64,000 bases of DNA from Actinotalea sp. JY-7876 (GTDB lineage Bacteria; Actinomycetota; Actinomycetes; Actinomycetales; Cellulomonadaceae), in assembly GCF_014042015.1 (NCBI RefSeq), contig NZ_CP059493.1, forward strand, positions 1,860,001-1,924,000, written 5' to 3'. Made by a program: the position numbers and the translations under genes. Below the pieces are notes generated by a model, which made no database searches, was not told the origin of the DNA, and worked only from the letters and a program-made list of their open reading frames with translations. Shown here one piece after another: positions 41,536-50,518 of the stretch. Within the stretch, counting starts at the first letter, position 1. Each line of letters begins with the position of its first letter.

Positions 41536-42747
41536 GTGACGACGATCTGGATCGATGCGTCCGCCGGCGTGGCCGGCGACATGCTGCTCGGCGCGCTGGT
41601 GGACGCCGGCGCCCCGCTGCCGGCGCTGCAGGAGGCGGTCGACGCCGTCGTGCCCGGCGCCGTGGCGCTGCGCGTGGAGCAGGTCCGGCGCGCCGGGCTG
41701 CGCGCGGCCAAGGTGCACGTGGACGTGCTCGTGGAGGACCCGCCGCACCGGACCTGGTCCACGATCCGCGGGCTGCTCGCCGCGGCCGACCTGCCCGAGG
41801 AGGTCCGGTCCCGTGCCGGGGCGACGTTCGAGCGGCTCGCCGACGCCGAGGGGCGCGTGCACGGGGTCCCCGCCGCCGAGGTCCACTTCCACGAGGTCGG
41901 CGCCCTCGACGCGATCGCCGACGTCGTCGGCACGGCGGCCGGCCTGGCCGCCCTCGGTGCGGAGCGTGTCGTCGTCTCCCCCGTCGCCCTGGGCTCGGGC
42001 ACCGTCCGGGCGCACCACGGCGTGCTGCCCGTGCCCGCCCCGGCGGTGCTCGAGCTGTCCCGTGGGTGGGCCGTGCTCGCGGGCGGCGACGGCGAGCTCG
42101 CGACGCCGACGGGCCTGGCGCTGGTCACCGCGCTGGCCGGGTCGTCCGGCCCGCTGCCGGCGATGACCGTCACCGGCAGCGGCATCGGCGCCGGCACGCG
42201 CGACACGCCGCACCGCGCCAACGTCGTGCGCGTCGTGCTCGGCGACGAGTCACCCGCGGCGGCCGAGGCCGCCGGCGCCCCGACCTCCGCCGTGCTCCTC
42301 GAGGCGAACGTCGACGACCTCGACCCGCGCGTGTGGCCCGAGGTGCTCACCGAGCTGCTCGGCCGGGGCGCCCTGGACGCCTGGCTCAGTCCCGTCGTGA
42401 TGAAGAAGGGGCGACCCGCGCACACGCTCCACGTGCTCAGCGGGCACGACGGCGCCGACGCCCTGGCCGACGTCGTGCTCGAGCACACGTCCACCCTCGG
42501 CGTGCGTCGCTCCTCGGTGCAGCGGGAGGTCCTGGAGCGCGCCTGGGTGCCGGTCGACGTCCAGGACGGCACGGTGCGCGTCAAGGTCGGCCACCGCGAC
42601 GGGCGGGTGCTGCAGGCGATGCCCGAGTTCGACGACGTGGTGGCGCTGGCGCACGGGTCCGGCCGGCCGGTCGCGGTCGTCCTGGCCGCGGCGCGCGCGG
42701 CCGCCCACGCCGCAGGCCTGGTCGCCGGCGCCTCCTGGCCCCGGTGA
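41536..42747 (+). CDS. larC: Nickel-pincer cofactor biosynthesis protein LarC (full length)
   Basis: A 403-residue protein with both LarC domains in one frame. LarC1 is residues about 1-240 (WIDASAGVAGDMLLGALVDAG, VHFHEVGALDAIADVVG, ATPTGLALV), and LarC2 is about 255-395 (EANVDDLDPRVWPEVLTELL, VVMKKGRPAHTLHVL). LarC is the CTP-dependent nickel insertase that completes the cofactor. In some lactobacilli the two parts are joined by a frameshift; here they are continuous. GTG start with GAGGAG upstream. It converges on larB with 26 bases between. Confidence 0.88.
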   Translation: MTTIWIDASAGVAGDMLLGALVDAGAPLPALQEAVDAVVPGAVALRVEQVRRAGLRAAKVHVDVLVEDPPHRTWSTIRGLLAAADLPEEVRSRAGATFERLADAEGRVHGVPAAEVHFHEVGALDAIADVVGTAAGLAALGAERVVVSPVALGSGTVRAHHGVLPVPAPAVLELSRGWAVLAGGDGELATPTGLALVTALAGSSGPLPAMTVTGSGIGAGTRDTPHRANVVRVVLGDESPAAAEAAGAPTSAVLLEANVDDLDPRVWPEVLTELLGRGALDAWLSPVVMKKGRPAHTLHVLSGHDGADALADVVLEHTSTLGVRRSSVQREVLERAWVPVDVQDGTVRVKVGHRDGRVLQAMPEFDDVVALAHGSGRPVAVVLAAARAAAHAAGLVAGASWPR

Positions 42748-42773
42748 GTCGGCCCGGCGGCCCCGGCCCGGCC

Positions 42774-43487
42774 TCAGGCCGGCTGGGGCGCCGCGATCTG
42801 CGCCGCGAGGTGCCCGGCGCCGTAGCCGTTGTCGATGTTGACGACGGCGACACCCGGGGCGCACGCGGTGAGCATGGTCAGCAGGGGGGCCACACCCTGG
42901 AAGGCGGCGCCGTAGCCGACCGACGTCGGCACGGCCACGACCGGCGCGCTGACCAGTCCCGCCACCACGCCCGGCAGAGCGCCGTCCATCCCGGCGGCGA
43001 CGACCACGACGCGGGCGGCGCGCAGCAGCTCCAGGTGCTCGAGCACGCGGTGCAGCCCCGCCACCCCGACGTCCACGACCAGGCTCGTCGCCCGGCCCAG
43101 GTGCTGGGCCGTGAGGGCCGCCTCGGCGGCGACCGGGAGGTCCGACGTGCCGGCCGCCAGCACCACGACGTGCCCGCCGCTCGGCGCGGGCGGACGCGCC
43201 GGCCAGGCCACGACCCGCGCGACCGGGTCGTGGTGCGCGTCCGGCAGCGCCTCCAGGACGGCGGCGGCCTGCTCCGGCGTCGCGCGCGTGAACAGCGTGC
43301 GCGCCCCCCGGTCGCCGACCTCGCGCGCGATCGCGGCGACCTGGTCCACGGTCTTCGGCTCGCACAGCACCGCCTCCGCGAAGCCGCGGCGCCGCGCCCG
43401 GTCGTGGTCGAGGCGCACGAAGGCGTCCAGCGCGGCGGGCGGCGACCAGGCCGCCGGGGCGCCGCCGTCCGGCACGGCCTCAGCCAC
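42774..43487 (-). CDS. larB: Nickel-pincer cofactor biosynthesis protein LarB
   Basis: A 237-residue LarB with a PurE-like C-terminal domain: GTSDLPVAAEAAL, GMDGALPGVVAGLVSAPVVAVPTSVGYGAAF and VVNIDNGYGAGHLAAQIAAP. It carboxylates and hydrolyses nicotinic acid adenine dinucleotide in the first cofactor step. It is very similar over its length to the LarB half of the fusion at 28631, so the two sets arose by duplication or share a recent ancestor. Its GTG start lies inside the end of larE (8-base overlap). Confidence 0.87.
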   Translation of the reverse strand: MAEAVPDGGAPAAWSPPAALDAFVRLDHDRARRRGFAEAVLCEPKTVDQVAAIAREVGDRGARTLFTRATPEQAAAVLEALPDAHHDPVARVVAWPARPPAPSGGHVVVLAAGTSDLPVAAEAALTAQHLGRATSLVVDVGVAGLHRVLEHLELLRAARVVVVAAGMDGALPGVVAGLVSAPVVAVPTSVGYGAAFQGVAPLLTMLTACAPGVAVVNIDNGYGAGHLAAQIAAPQPA

Positions 43488-44385
43488 GGTGGTCCCCTCC
43501 CCCGCGCGCCGTCACGAGCGGCAGGGTGAAGGCGCCCGACTGCACCCCCGCGAGGTCGAGCGCGACGAAGCGGAACCCCGCCGAGCGCACGGCGCGCAGG
43601 ACCTCGCCCCGCAACGGCTCCGAGGCGACGGCGACGACCTGCTCGGCCGGGACCTCGAGCCGCGCGACGTCGCCGTGGTGCCGCACGCGCAGGTCGCCGA
43701 GCCCGACCCGCCGCAGTGCCGCCTCGGCGGCCTCCACCTGCGCGAGCTTGTCCGGCGTGACCTCCTCGAAGTGCGGGATGCGCGAGGCGAGGCACGGGGC
43801 GGCGGGCTTGTCCGCCGACGGCAGGCGCAGCGCTCGCGCCACGCGCCGCACGGCCTGCTTGTCGAGCCCGGCGTCCGCGAGGGGCCGCAGCACGGCGTGC
43901 GACGTCGCGGCGCGCGAGCCGGGGCGGTCGGGCCGGCGGGCGTCGTCGGCGTTCTCCCCGTACGCGACGGCCGTCAGCCCGTGGGCCTCGACCACCTCGT
44001 CACCGATGCGCGCGAAGAGCTCGTCCTTGCAGAAGAAGCACCGGTCCGGTCCGTTGCGGCGGTACTCCGGGTTCTCGCCCTCGTGCGTGCGGACCTCGAC
44101 CACGGGCGCACCGACGGCGCGCGCGACGTCGTGCGCCGCGGTGCGCTCGTCCGCCGCGAGGCTCGGGGAGACGCCGAGCACGGCCACGACCCGCTCGGCC
44201 CCGAGCGCCCGGACGGCCAGGCCCAGGACCACCGACGAGTCGACGCCTCCGGAGAAGGCGACGCCGAGGCGACCGGAGGGCACGGCGCGCCGCAGCGCCG
44301 CGGAGACGTGCTCCACGGCGCCGCGGTCGTCCGGGCCCAGCGGGTCCGCCCAGCGGGTGCCGGGCCGGTCCACCGGTGCGTGCAT
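43480..44385 (-). CDS. larE: ATP-dependent sacrificial sulfur transferase LarE
   Basis: A 301-residue LarE paralogue with PP-loop FSGGVDSSV, CFFCKDELF and the sulfur-donor motif PCLASRIPH. Its ATG at 44385 overlaps by one base the stop of the GPH symporter gene (TGATG) and has GGGAGG upstream, so cofactor synthesis is transcribed with glucuronide uptake and hydrolysis. This arrangement is strong context evidence that the pathway needs a nickel-pincer enzyme. Confidence 0.87.
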   Translation of the reverse strand: MHAPVDRPGTRWADPLGPDDRGAVEHVSAALRRAVPSGRLGVAFSGGVDSSVVLGLAVRALGAERVVAVLGVSPSLAADERTAAHDVARAVGAPVVEVRTHEGENPEYRRNGPDRCFFCKDELFARIGDEVVEAHGLTAVAYGENADDARRPDRPGSRAATSHAVLRPLADAGLDKQAVRRVARALRLPSADKPAAPCLASRIPHFEEVTPDKLAQVEAAEAALRRVGLGDLRVRHHGDVARLEVPAEQVVAVASEPLRGEVLRAVRSAGFRFVALDLAGVQSGAFTLPLVTARGGGDHRG

Positions 44386-45818
44386 CAGACCTCCCGCGAT
44401 CCGTCCGTGGCGGCGCCGGCGCGTGCGGCGCGCCGGGCCTCGACCTCGCCGACCATAGACCGGAAGACCTTCTCCGTGAGCGGGTAGGCCAGCATGATGA
44501 GCACGCCGACGGCGATGAACACGGCGGGGACGAAGCCCGCGATGTAGCGGATGCCGTCGGTCGTGGCCTGCGTCTGCTGCTCCGCCTCGGCGACGTAGCC
44601 GACCAGCCCGAGCCCGTACGCGGCGGCCGCCCCGCCCACGGCCTGGCCGAGCTTGCGGGTGAAGGAGAACACGGCGTAGGTGGTGCCCTCGGTGCGGACC
44701 CCGCTGCGCCACTCGCCGTACTCGACGGTGTCCGCCTCGAGCGCGAACATCAGCATGTTCACGGCGGCGAGCCCGATGCCGTACAGGCCGAAGAAGACGA
44801 TCGCGAGCCACGACATGGTGGGCGGCGTGAGGGCCACGCCGGTCGCGGCCACGACGGCCAGGGCGCCCGCACCGACGTACGCGGCCTTCTTGCCGACGCC
44901 GCGCACGAGCCTGGGGATGACCGGCGCGACCGCGAACATCGCCAGCGTGCTGACCACCGTCAGGACGATGAACAGGTTCGCGTCCCCCAGGACGTCACGG
45001 GCGTAGTAGGCCTGCACGGTCTGCAACGTGAACATGCCCGTGAGGAAGCACAGCGCCGACAGGCACAGCATGAGCAGCGGCCTGTTGCCCCTGAGGGTGC
45101 CCAGGCTCTGGCGCAGGCTCACCCTCGCCACGTCGCGGACGACGTTCTCCCGCGAGGTCCGGAAGAGCAGGCCGTACAGCCCGAGCCCCACGACGACGAA
45201 GAGCAGCGTGGTGAGCGTCAGGGACTGCTGCAGGTCGTCCGAGCGGGTGATCTGCGGCGCGACGACGAACGCCAGCAAGATCATCGTGGCGGCGGTGCCC
45301 ACCATCCGGAAGCTCGCCAGCTTGGCGCGCTCCTCGGGGACCTGCGTCATCGCCGACGCGAGCGAGCCGTACGGGATGTTGACGAGGCTGTACGCCAGCC
45401 CCAGCAGCGCGTACGTGACGTACGCGTAGACGAGCGTGCCGGTGCCCCCGAGCCCGCCCGGCACCGTGAAGGTCGCCACGCTCAGGAGCAGCAGGGGCAG
45501 CGAGCCGAAGAGGAAGAACGGACGGAACTTGCCCCACCGCGTCATCGTCCGGTCCACGAGGCGGCCCGCGAAGATGTCGGCGAACGCGTCCCACGCCCGC
45601 ACGACGAGGAAGAGCGTGCCCGCCGCGGCGGCCGAGATGCCCACGACGTCGGTGTAGTAGAGCAGCAGGAACATCGACGACATGGAGAACGCGAGGTTGT
45701 TCGCGGCGTCGCCCGAGGCGTAGCCGACCAGCTGCGACAGGCGCAGCCTCCCGCCGGTGGCGGGTGCCGGCGTGGCCGACGGGACGGAGGCTGCCGGGGC
45801 AGCCGCGGTGCTGGTCAT
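44385..45818 (-). CDS. GPH-family sugar/glucuronide cation symporter
   Basis: A 477-residue transporter with about 12 transmembrane helices, of the glycoside-pentoside-hexuronide:cation family (MelB/UidB type). LSQLVGYASGDAANNLAFSM and the helix 2-3 region FAGRLVDRTMTRWGKFRPFFL (conserved D-R-T-x-x-x-W-G-K/R-F-R-P) are diagnostic. Its position directly after the beta-glucuronidase gene suggests a glucuronide or uronate as substrate. The ATG at 45818 is chosen because an earlier in-frame ATG would add 35 low-complexity residues. Confidence 0.85.
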   Translation of the reverse strand: MTSTAAAPAASVPSATPAPATGGRLRLSQLVGYASGDAANNLAFSMSSMFLLLYYTDVVGISAAAAGTLFLVVRAWDAFADIFAGRLVDRTMTRWGKFRPFFLFGSLPLLLLSVATFTVPGGLGGTGTLVYAYVTYALLGLAYSLVNIPYGSLASAMTQVPEERAKLASFRMVGTAATMILLAFVVAPQITRSDDLQQSLTLTTLLFVVVGLGLYGLLFRTSRENVVRDVARVSLRQSLGTLRGNRPLLMLCLSALCFLTGMFTLQTVQAYYARDVLGDANLFIVLTVVSTLAMFAVAPVIPRLVRGVGKKAAYVGAGALAVVAATGVALTPPTMSWLAIVFFGLYGIGLAAVNMLMFALEADTVEYGEWRSGVRTEGTTYAVFSFTRKLGQAVGGAAAAYGLGLVGYVAEAEQQTQATTDGIRYIAGFVPAVFIAVGVLIMLAYPLTEKVFRSMVGEVEARRAARAGAATDGSREV

Positions 45819-45912
45819 GGCACTCCCTCGATCGGTGGCGGACCCGGCGGTGCCGGTGGTGGCTCCGGGGACGGTGGCGGTGCTGCGCAGCGGCGCGGGG
45901 GGACGCCGGTGG

Positions 45913-47694
45913 TCAGCGGTCACGGGTCCAGCGGCGGCGCAGCGCGTGCGCCGCCGCCTTCGGGCGCCGGTCGCGCGTGAAGGCGCCCTTCTTGTTGCCG
46001 TCGACGCGGAACACGCCCGACGACGTCGCGAAGTCCGCGAAGTTCCACACGTGCTCGCCGACGACCGCGTCGACGGCGTCGAACACGCGGTGGTTCATGT
46101 CGAGGTACTCGACCTGGTACTCCTCGGTCCACGGGACCGGGGTGACCGAGTGCAGGCCCGGCATGGTGTCGGCGCCGTACTCGGTGATGATGATCGGCTT
46201 GCCGTCGGAGGCCCACTGGCCGAGCTCCTCGCGCCAGGCGGCCTCGGCGGCCTCGAGGTCACCCGTGTGGACGTACCAGCCGTAGTACCGGTTGAGCATG
46301 AGCACGTCGCCGAGCTGGGAGACCTGGCACGCGCCGTGGGGCGCGAGCATGACGTTGACGAACCCCACGGGCCGGCTCGGGTCGAGCTCGCGCGTGAGGG
46401 CGAAGAGCGGCTCGAAGTACTCGCGGGCCGCGTCCGTGTCGGACTCGGGCTCGTTCGCGATCGACCAGAGCACGACGCTCGGGTGGTTCTTGTCCCGCGC
46501 GACCAGCTCGCGGATCGCGCGGGCGTGCACCTCGCGGGTCGCGTCGTTGATCGTCTCCGGCGAGAACGTCGGGTACCCCTGGGTGCCGAAGATCCCGCCG
46601 CCCAGGCCCATGTTCAGGCCGACGGCGGCGACCTCGTCGATGACGACGATGCCGCGCCGGTCCGCGTAGTCGTAGACCTCGTCGGCGTAGGGGTAGTGCG
46701 AGGTGCGGAACGAGTTGGCGCCGATCCAGTCGAGCAGGGCGAAGTCGTTGACGAGGTGGACGTCGTCGTGGGCCTTGCCCCGCACGGGCGCGTCCTCGTG
46801 CTTGCCGAAGCCGGTGAAGTAGAACGGCTCGCCGTTGATGAGGAACTGCGTGCCCCGGACCTCGACGGTCCGGATCCCGACGCTCTGGAGGTAGCTGTCG
46901 AGCGTCGCGCCGTCGGCGTCGAGCAGCTCGACCTCGGCCTCGTAGAGGTACCCGTCGCCCGGCGCCCACAGGTGGGCACGCGCGACCTCGAGCTCGGCCC
47001 GGGCGCCCTCGCCCGTCGCCACCGCACGGCCGTCGGCGTCGCGCAGGGTGACGCGCACGGCGACACCGCCCGAGTGCTCGACCTCGTAGCGCACGACGCC
47101 GGTCACGCCGTCCTCGCCTACCTCGGTCACCACCCGCACGTCGGTGACGTGCTCGGGCGCCGTGGCGTACAGCCACACCGAGCGGTGCAGGCCCGCGTAG
47201 TTGAAGAAGTCGTGGAAGTAGCGCTGGCGCCGCCCGTGCGGCGTGTCCTCGACGATGCCGGGCGGGATCGTCTGGAAGCTCAGCTCGTTGTTGACGACGG
47301 CGGTCACGCGGACCTCCTCGCCGGGGGCGACCAGTGCGGTGACGTCGGCCTCGAACGGCGTGTAGCCACCCTCGTGCGTCATGACCTCCGTGTCGCCGAC
47401 CCACACGACCGCGCGGTGCGTCGCGGAGTCGAACCGCAGCACCACGCGCCGGCCGGCCCAGCCGCGCGGGACGCGGACGACGGTCTGGTACCAGACGTCG
47501 CCCACGTGGTCGCGCGCGTCGGCGTCGGCCGGGACGTCGTTGTAGCTGGCGGGGACCGGCATCGACGTCGCACCCTCGAGGCGCCCGGCGAACCAGCCCG
47601 CCGCGCGGCCCTCGCCCGCCGCGTCGAGCCGGAAGTCCCAGAGGCCGTCGAGCGCCTTGCGCTCCCGCGTGCTGGTGTCCTGGGGACGAAGCAT
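45913..47694 (-). CDS. uidA: Beta-glucuronidase (GH2)
   Basis: A 593-residue GH2 enzyme, nearly the length of E. coli UidA (603). Sugar-binding domain at residues about 15-185, beta-sandwich to about 280, then TIM barrel. NSFRTSHYPY, acid/base Glu in SIANEPES and nucleophile Glu in ITEYGADT are clear. The NKKGAFTRDRRPK loop carries the Asn-x-Lys motif that recognises the glucuronate carboxylate, which separates glucuronidases from other GH2 enzymes. No signal peptide is present. It leads the minus-strand operon uidA-symporter-larE-larB. Confidence 0.88.
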   Translation of the reverse strand: MLRPQDTSTRERKALDGLWDFRLDAAGEGRAAGWFAGRLEGATSMPVPASYNDVPADADARDHVGDVWYQTVVRVPRGWAGRRVVLRFDSATHRAVVWVGDTEVMTHEGGYTPFEADVTALVAPGEEVRVTAVVNNELSFQTIPPGIVEDTPHGRRQRYFHDFFNYAGLHRSVWLYATAPEHVTDVRVVTEVGEDGVTGVVRYEVEHSGGVAVRVTLRDADGRAVATGEGARAELEVARAHLWAPGDGYLYEAEVELLDADGATLDSYLQSVGIRTVEVRGTQFLINGEPFYFTGFGKHEDAPVRGKAHDDVHLVNDFALLDWIGANSFRTSHYPYADEVYDYADRRGIVVIDEVAAVGLNMGLGGGIFGTQGYPTFSPETINDATREVHARAIRELVARDKNHPSVVLWSIANEPESDTDAAREYFEPLFALTRELDPSRPVGFVNVMLAPHGACQVSQLGDVLMLNRYYGWYVHTGDLEAAEAAWREELGQWASDGKPIIITEYGADTMPGLHSVTPVPWTEEYQVEYLDMNHRVFDAVDAVVGEHVWNFADFATSSGVFRVDGNKKGAFTRDRRPKAAAHALRRRWTRDR

Positions 47695-47781
47695 GTCGTG
47701 CTCCTCTCGGCCCGCGTCGGCCGCTCAAGGGATCCGGGACGTTCCCGCGTGCCTCCATTGAGCGCGTGCCGTCGCGGGGCG

Positions 47782-47804
47782 ACAAGCGGTTGCCATTCGT
47801 TGCC
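47782..47804 (+). promoter_or_regulatory. Shared 23-bp regulatory motif, copy B
   Basis: ACAAGCGGTTGC, CATTC, GTTGCC: an exact fit to the shared pattern. It lies 88 bases from the uidA start and 98 bases from the lacI start, in the divergent intergenic region. Likely operator for the LacI-family protein encoded next to it. Confidence 0.65.
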
Positions 47805-47836
47805 ACCCGGTCGGGCACGGCCCCCTCGGGGCAACG

Positions 47837-47859
47837 ACAACCGGTTGCCACCGGTTGCC
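47837..47859 (+). promoter_or_regulatory. Shared 23-bp regulatory motif, copy C
   Basis: ACAACCGGTTGC, CACCG, GTTGCC. The first half contains the perfect palindrome CAACCGGTTG with a central CG, the typical LacI-family core, and a further GTTGCC half-site sits about one helical turn downstream. It ends 20 bases before the lacI start codon, where repressor binding would block lacI transcription (autoregulation). Confidence 0.68.
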
Positions 47860-47879
47860 GCGAAACCTACGGTGGGGTG

Positions 47880-49016
47880 ATGGACGTCCAGGACGAGGGC
47901 ACGGCCCTCCCGGTCGCCGGCGCTGGGCCCCTCCGCCGCGCCACGCCGACCATCTACGACGTCGCGCGGGCCTGCGGGGTGGCGCCGTCCACGGTCTCGC
48001 GGACGTTCTCCCGCCCGGGCCGGGTCAACGCCGAGACCGCCGAGCGGATCCGCCAGACCGCCGCCGCCATGGGCTACCGCACCAACCCCCTCGCGCGCGC
48101 CCTGCCGACCGGCCGCACGTCGCTCCTCGCGCTCGTCGTCTCCGACGTCACGAACCCGTTCTTCTTCGACATCATCCGCGGCGCGCAGCAGGAGGCGAAC
48201 GCGGCGGGCTACACCATGCTGGTCGCCGACGTGGACGAGTCGAGCGAGGCCGAGCGCGAGGCGCTGGACCGGACCCTCCCGCTCGTCGAGGGGCTCGTCC
48301 TGGCGACGTCACGCATGTCGGACTCCGCGATCCGGGTCGCCGCGAAGCAGCGACCGACGGTCGTGCTCAACCGCGTCATGACCGACGTGCCGAGCGTCGT
48401 GACCGACAATGCGCGCGGGACGCGCCGCGCGGTCGAGCACCTCGCGGGCCTGGGGCACACGACGCTGACGTACCTGGCGGGTCCGGAGGCCTCGTGGGCC
48501 GACGGCATGCGCTGGCGCTCGATGCGCGAGGCGGCGTTCGAGCTCGATCTCCGGGTCCGGCGCCTCGGGCCGTTCCCGCCCACGCTCGCCGGCGGCGCGG
48601 CGGCGACGACGGCGCTCGCGGAGCAGCCGACGACGGCGGTCGTGGCCTACAACGACCTGCTGGCGATCGGGCTGATGCGCGGCCTCGCCGCGCTCGGCGC
48701 CCGCGTCCCGCAGGACGTCAGCGTGGTGGGCTTCGACAACATCTTCGGTGCGGACTTCTGCAGCCCGCCGCTGACGACGGTCGCCGCGCCGCTGCGCAAC
48801 CTCGGTGCGTACGCGGTGCGCTCGCTCCTGGAGCAGCACGACCGCCGCCAGCTCCGCGACGTGCGACCGGTGCTCCTGCCCGCCCAGCTGCTGGTCCGCG
48901 GGTCGACCGGCCCCCGGCCACGACGGCGCACGGGATGGGCCGCGCGCGCTCAGTCCGCCGCGGCGGGCGGCACGCCCGTGCCCGGCACCGCGACCGCGCC
49001 GAGCGCCGCCAGGTAG
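47880..49016 (+). CDS. LacI-family regulator of the glucuronide locus
   Basis: A 378-residue regulator: HTH TIYDVARACGVAPSTVSRTF, hinge region TNPLARAL, and a sugar-binding sensor domain (LALVVSDVTNPFFFDIIRGAQQEANAAGY ... VSVVGFDNIFGADFCSPPLTTV). About 35 low-complexity residues extend the C-terminus, overlapping the end of the convergent gluconokinase gene by 67 bases. The ATG at 47880 is used since upstream sequence holds operator copies. It most likely binds the shared 23-bp motif and senses a uronate or pathway intermediate. Confidence 0.85.
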   Translation: MDVQDEGTALPVAGAGPLRRATPTIYDVARACGVAPSTVSRTFSRPGRVNAETAERIRQTAAAMGYRTNPLARALPTGRTSLLALVVSDVTNPFFFDIIRGAQQEANAAGYTMLVADVDESSEAEREALDRTLPLVEGLVLATSRMSDSAIRVAAKQRPTVVLNRVMTDVPSVVTDNARGTRRAVEHLAGLGHTTLTYLAGPEASWADGMRWRSMREAAFELDLRVRRLGPFPPTLAGGAAATTALAEQPTTAVVAYNDLLAIGLMRGLAALGARVPQDVSVVGFDNIFGADFCSPPLTTVAAPLRNLGAYAVRSLLEQHDRRQLRDVRPVLLPAQLLVRGSTGPRPRRRTGWAARAQSAAAGGTPVPGTATAPSAAR

Positions 49017-50518
49017 CGCGGGACGCTCGCGCGGGCCGCGGCCAGGGCCGTGACGGCCTCGCGGTCCGGGACCACGACGTCGTCGTCCGTGCCGGTGCCG
49101 CCGAGGAGCGCGAGCGCCGCCGGCAGGTCCGGCGCGAGGCCGAGCGCGTGCGCACCGAGGGCCGCCGCGCCGAGCGCCGAGCCCGCGAGCGCGTCGACGA
49201 CGCGCACCGGGCGGTCGAGGGCCGCGGCGAGCGACGCGCGCCACACCGGCGAGCGCAGCGCTCCCCCGGTCGCGCGCACCTCGGTGACCGGGTGCAGGGC
49301 GTCGAGGCGCCGGACCAGGTCGGCCAGCTGGAGCGCGACGCCCTCGACGGCGGCGCGCACGAGGTGGCCGCGTCGGTGGCGTGCGGCCAGCCCGAGGTAG
49401 GCGCCCGGCAGGGTCGGGTCCCACGAGGGGGCGCGCTCCGGCAGGAGGTGGGGCAGCATCACCAGCCCGTCGCTGCCCGGCGGGACGGCCGCGGCCTCCG
49501 CCAGCAGCAGCGCCTCGGGGGCGTCGTGGTGCCCGCGCAGCTCGGGCGCGAACGCGTCGACGGCCCAGCCGAGCGCCACGCCTCCCGTGCTCACGGCGCC
49601 CCCGACGACGGACAGGTCGCCGCTGAGGGCGTAGCAGAACAGCGCGGGGTCGAGCCGCTCGGGCTGGTGCGCGATGACGGTGCGCACCGCGCCGGAGGTG
49701 CCGAGCGAGAGCCCGAGCACGCCGGGCGCGAGCGCGCGCACCCCCAGGTTGCCCAGGGGCCCGTCGGCGCCGCCGGCCACGACCGGCGTCCCGGCCGGCA
49801 GGCCGAGCCTGCGGGCGACGTCCGGGAGGAGGGCCAGGCGCTCCTCCGGCTCGACGACCCGGGGCAGGTGCGCGGCCGTGGTGCCGGCGACCGCCAGCGC
49901 GTGCGGGTCCCATGCCCGCGTCCGCCGGTCCCACAGGCCCGAGGCGGAGGCCGAGGACCGCTCGGTCACCACCTTCCCCGTGAGGTGGGCGAGCACGAGG
50001 GCCTTGAGGTCCGCCCAGCACGCGGTGCGGGCGACGGTCGCCGCGTCGTGCCGGGCCAGCCACGCGAGCTTGGTCAGCGGGGACATCGGGTGGACGGGCG
50101 TGCCGGTGCGGTCGTGGAGCACGGCCGCCGCGCCCGACGCCCGCAGCTGCCCGGCGACGTCCGCCGCGCGCCCGTCGGCCCAGGTCAGGAGCGGCGTCGT
50201 GGGCAGACCGGCGGCGTCCAGGCCGGCGAGCCCGTGCATCGCCGCGCTCACCGCGACGCCGGCGACGTCCGCACCGCCGACCGCGCGGACGCACTCCCCG
50301 AGGGCCCGCTCCAGGGCGCGCAGCACGTGCGCCGGGTCCTGCACCTGGTGGCCCGGTGCCGGCTCGAGCAGCGGGTAGTGGCGGCTCGCGACGCTGCGCC
50401 GTCCCGTGCCGACCTCGAAGGCGACGGCCTTGACGGCGGTCGTGCCGACGTCGAGCCCGACGACCACCCGCGCCCGGTGTCCGGTGGACCCGGCGGCCGC
50501 GGCACCCGTGCCGCTCAT
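48950..50518 (-). CDS. FGGY-family gluconokinase
   Basis: A 522-residue FGGY kinase: GLDVGTTAVKAVAFE at the N-terminal phosphate loop, SAAMHGLAGLD, LTWADGRAADVA, and DRTGTPVHPMSPLTKLAWL, all of which match the Bacillus-type gluconokinase pattern more closely than xylulokinase. GLSLGTSGAVRTV and AVEGVALQLADLV lie in the second domain. It would phosphorylate D-gluconate to 6-phosphogluconate. Its start overlaps the dehydrogenase stop (ATGA). Xylulokinase or another FGGY activity is the main alternative. Confidence 0.75.
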   Translation of the reverse strand: MSGTGAAAAGSTGHRARVVVGLDVGTTAVKAVAFEVGTGRRSVASRHYPLLEPAPGHQVQDPAHVLRALERALGECVRAVGGADVAGVAVSAAMHGLAGLDAAGLPTTPLLTWADGRAADVAGQLRASGAAAVLHDRTGTPVHPMSPLTKLAWLARHDAATVARTACWADLKALVLAHLTGKVVTERSSASASGLWDRRTRAWDPHALAVAGTTAAHLPRVVEPEERLALLPDVARRLGLPAGTPVVAGGADGPLGNLGVRALAPGVLGLSLGTSGAVRTVIAHQPERLDPALFCYALSGDLSVVGGAVSTGGVALGWAVDAFAPELRGHHDAPEALLLAEAAAVPPGSDGLVMLPHLLPERAPSWDPTLPGAYLGLAARHRRGHLVRAAVEGVALQLADLVRRLDALHPVTEVRATGGALRSPVWRASLAAALDRPVRVVDALAGSALGAAALGAHALGLAPDLPAALALLGGTGTDDDVVVPDREAVTALAAARASVPRYLAALGAVAVPGTGVPPAAAD

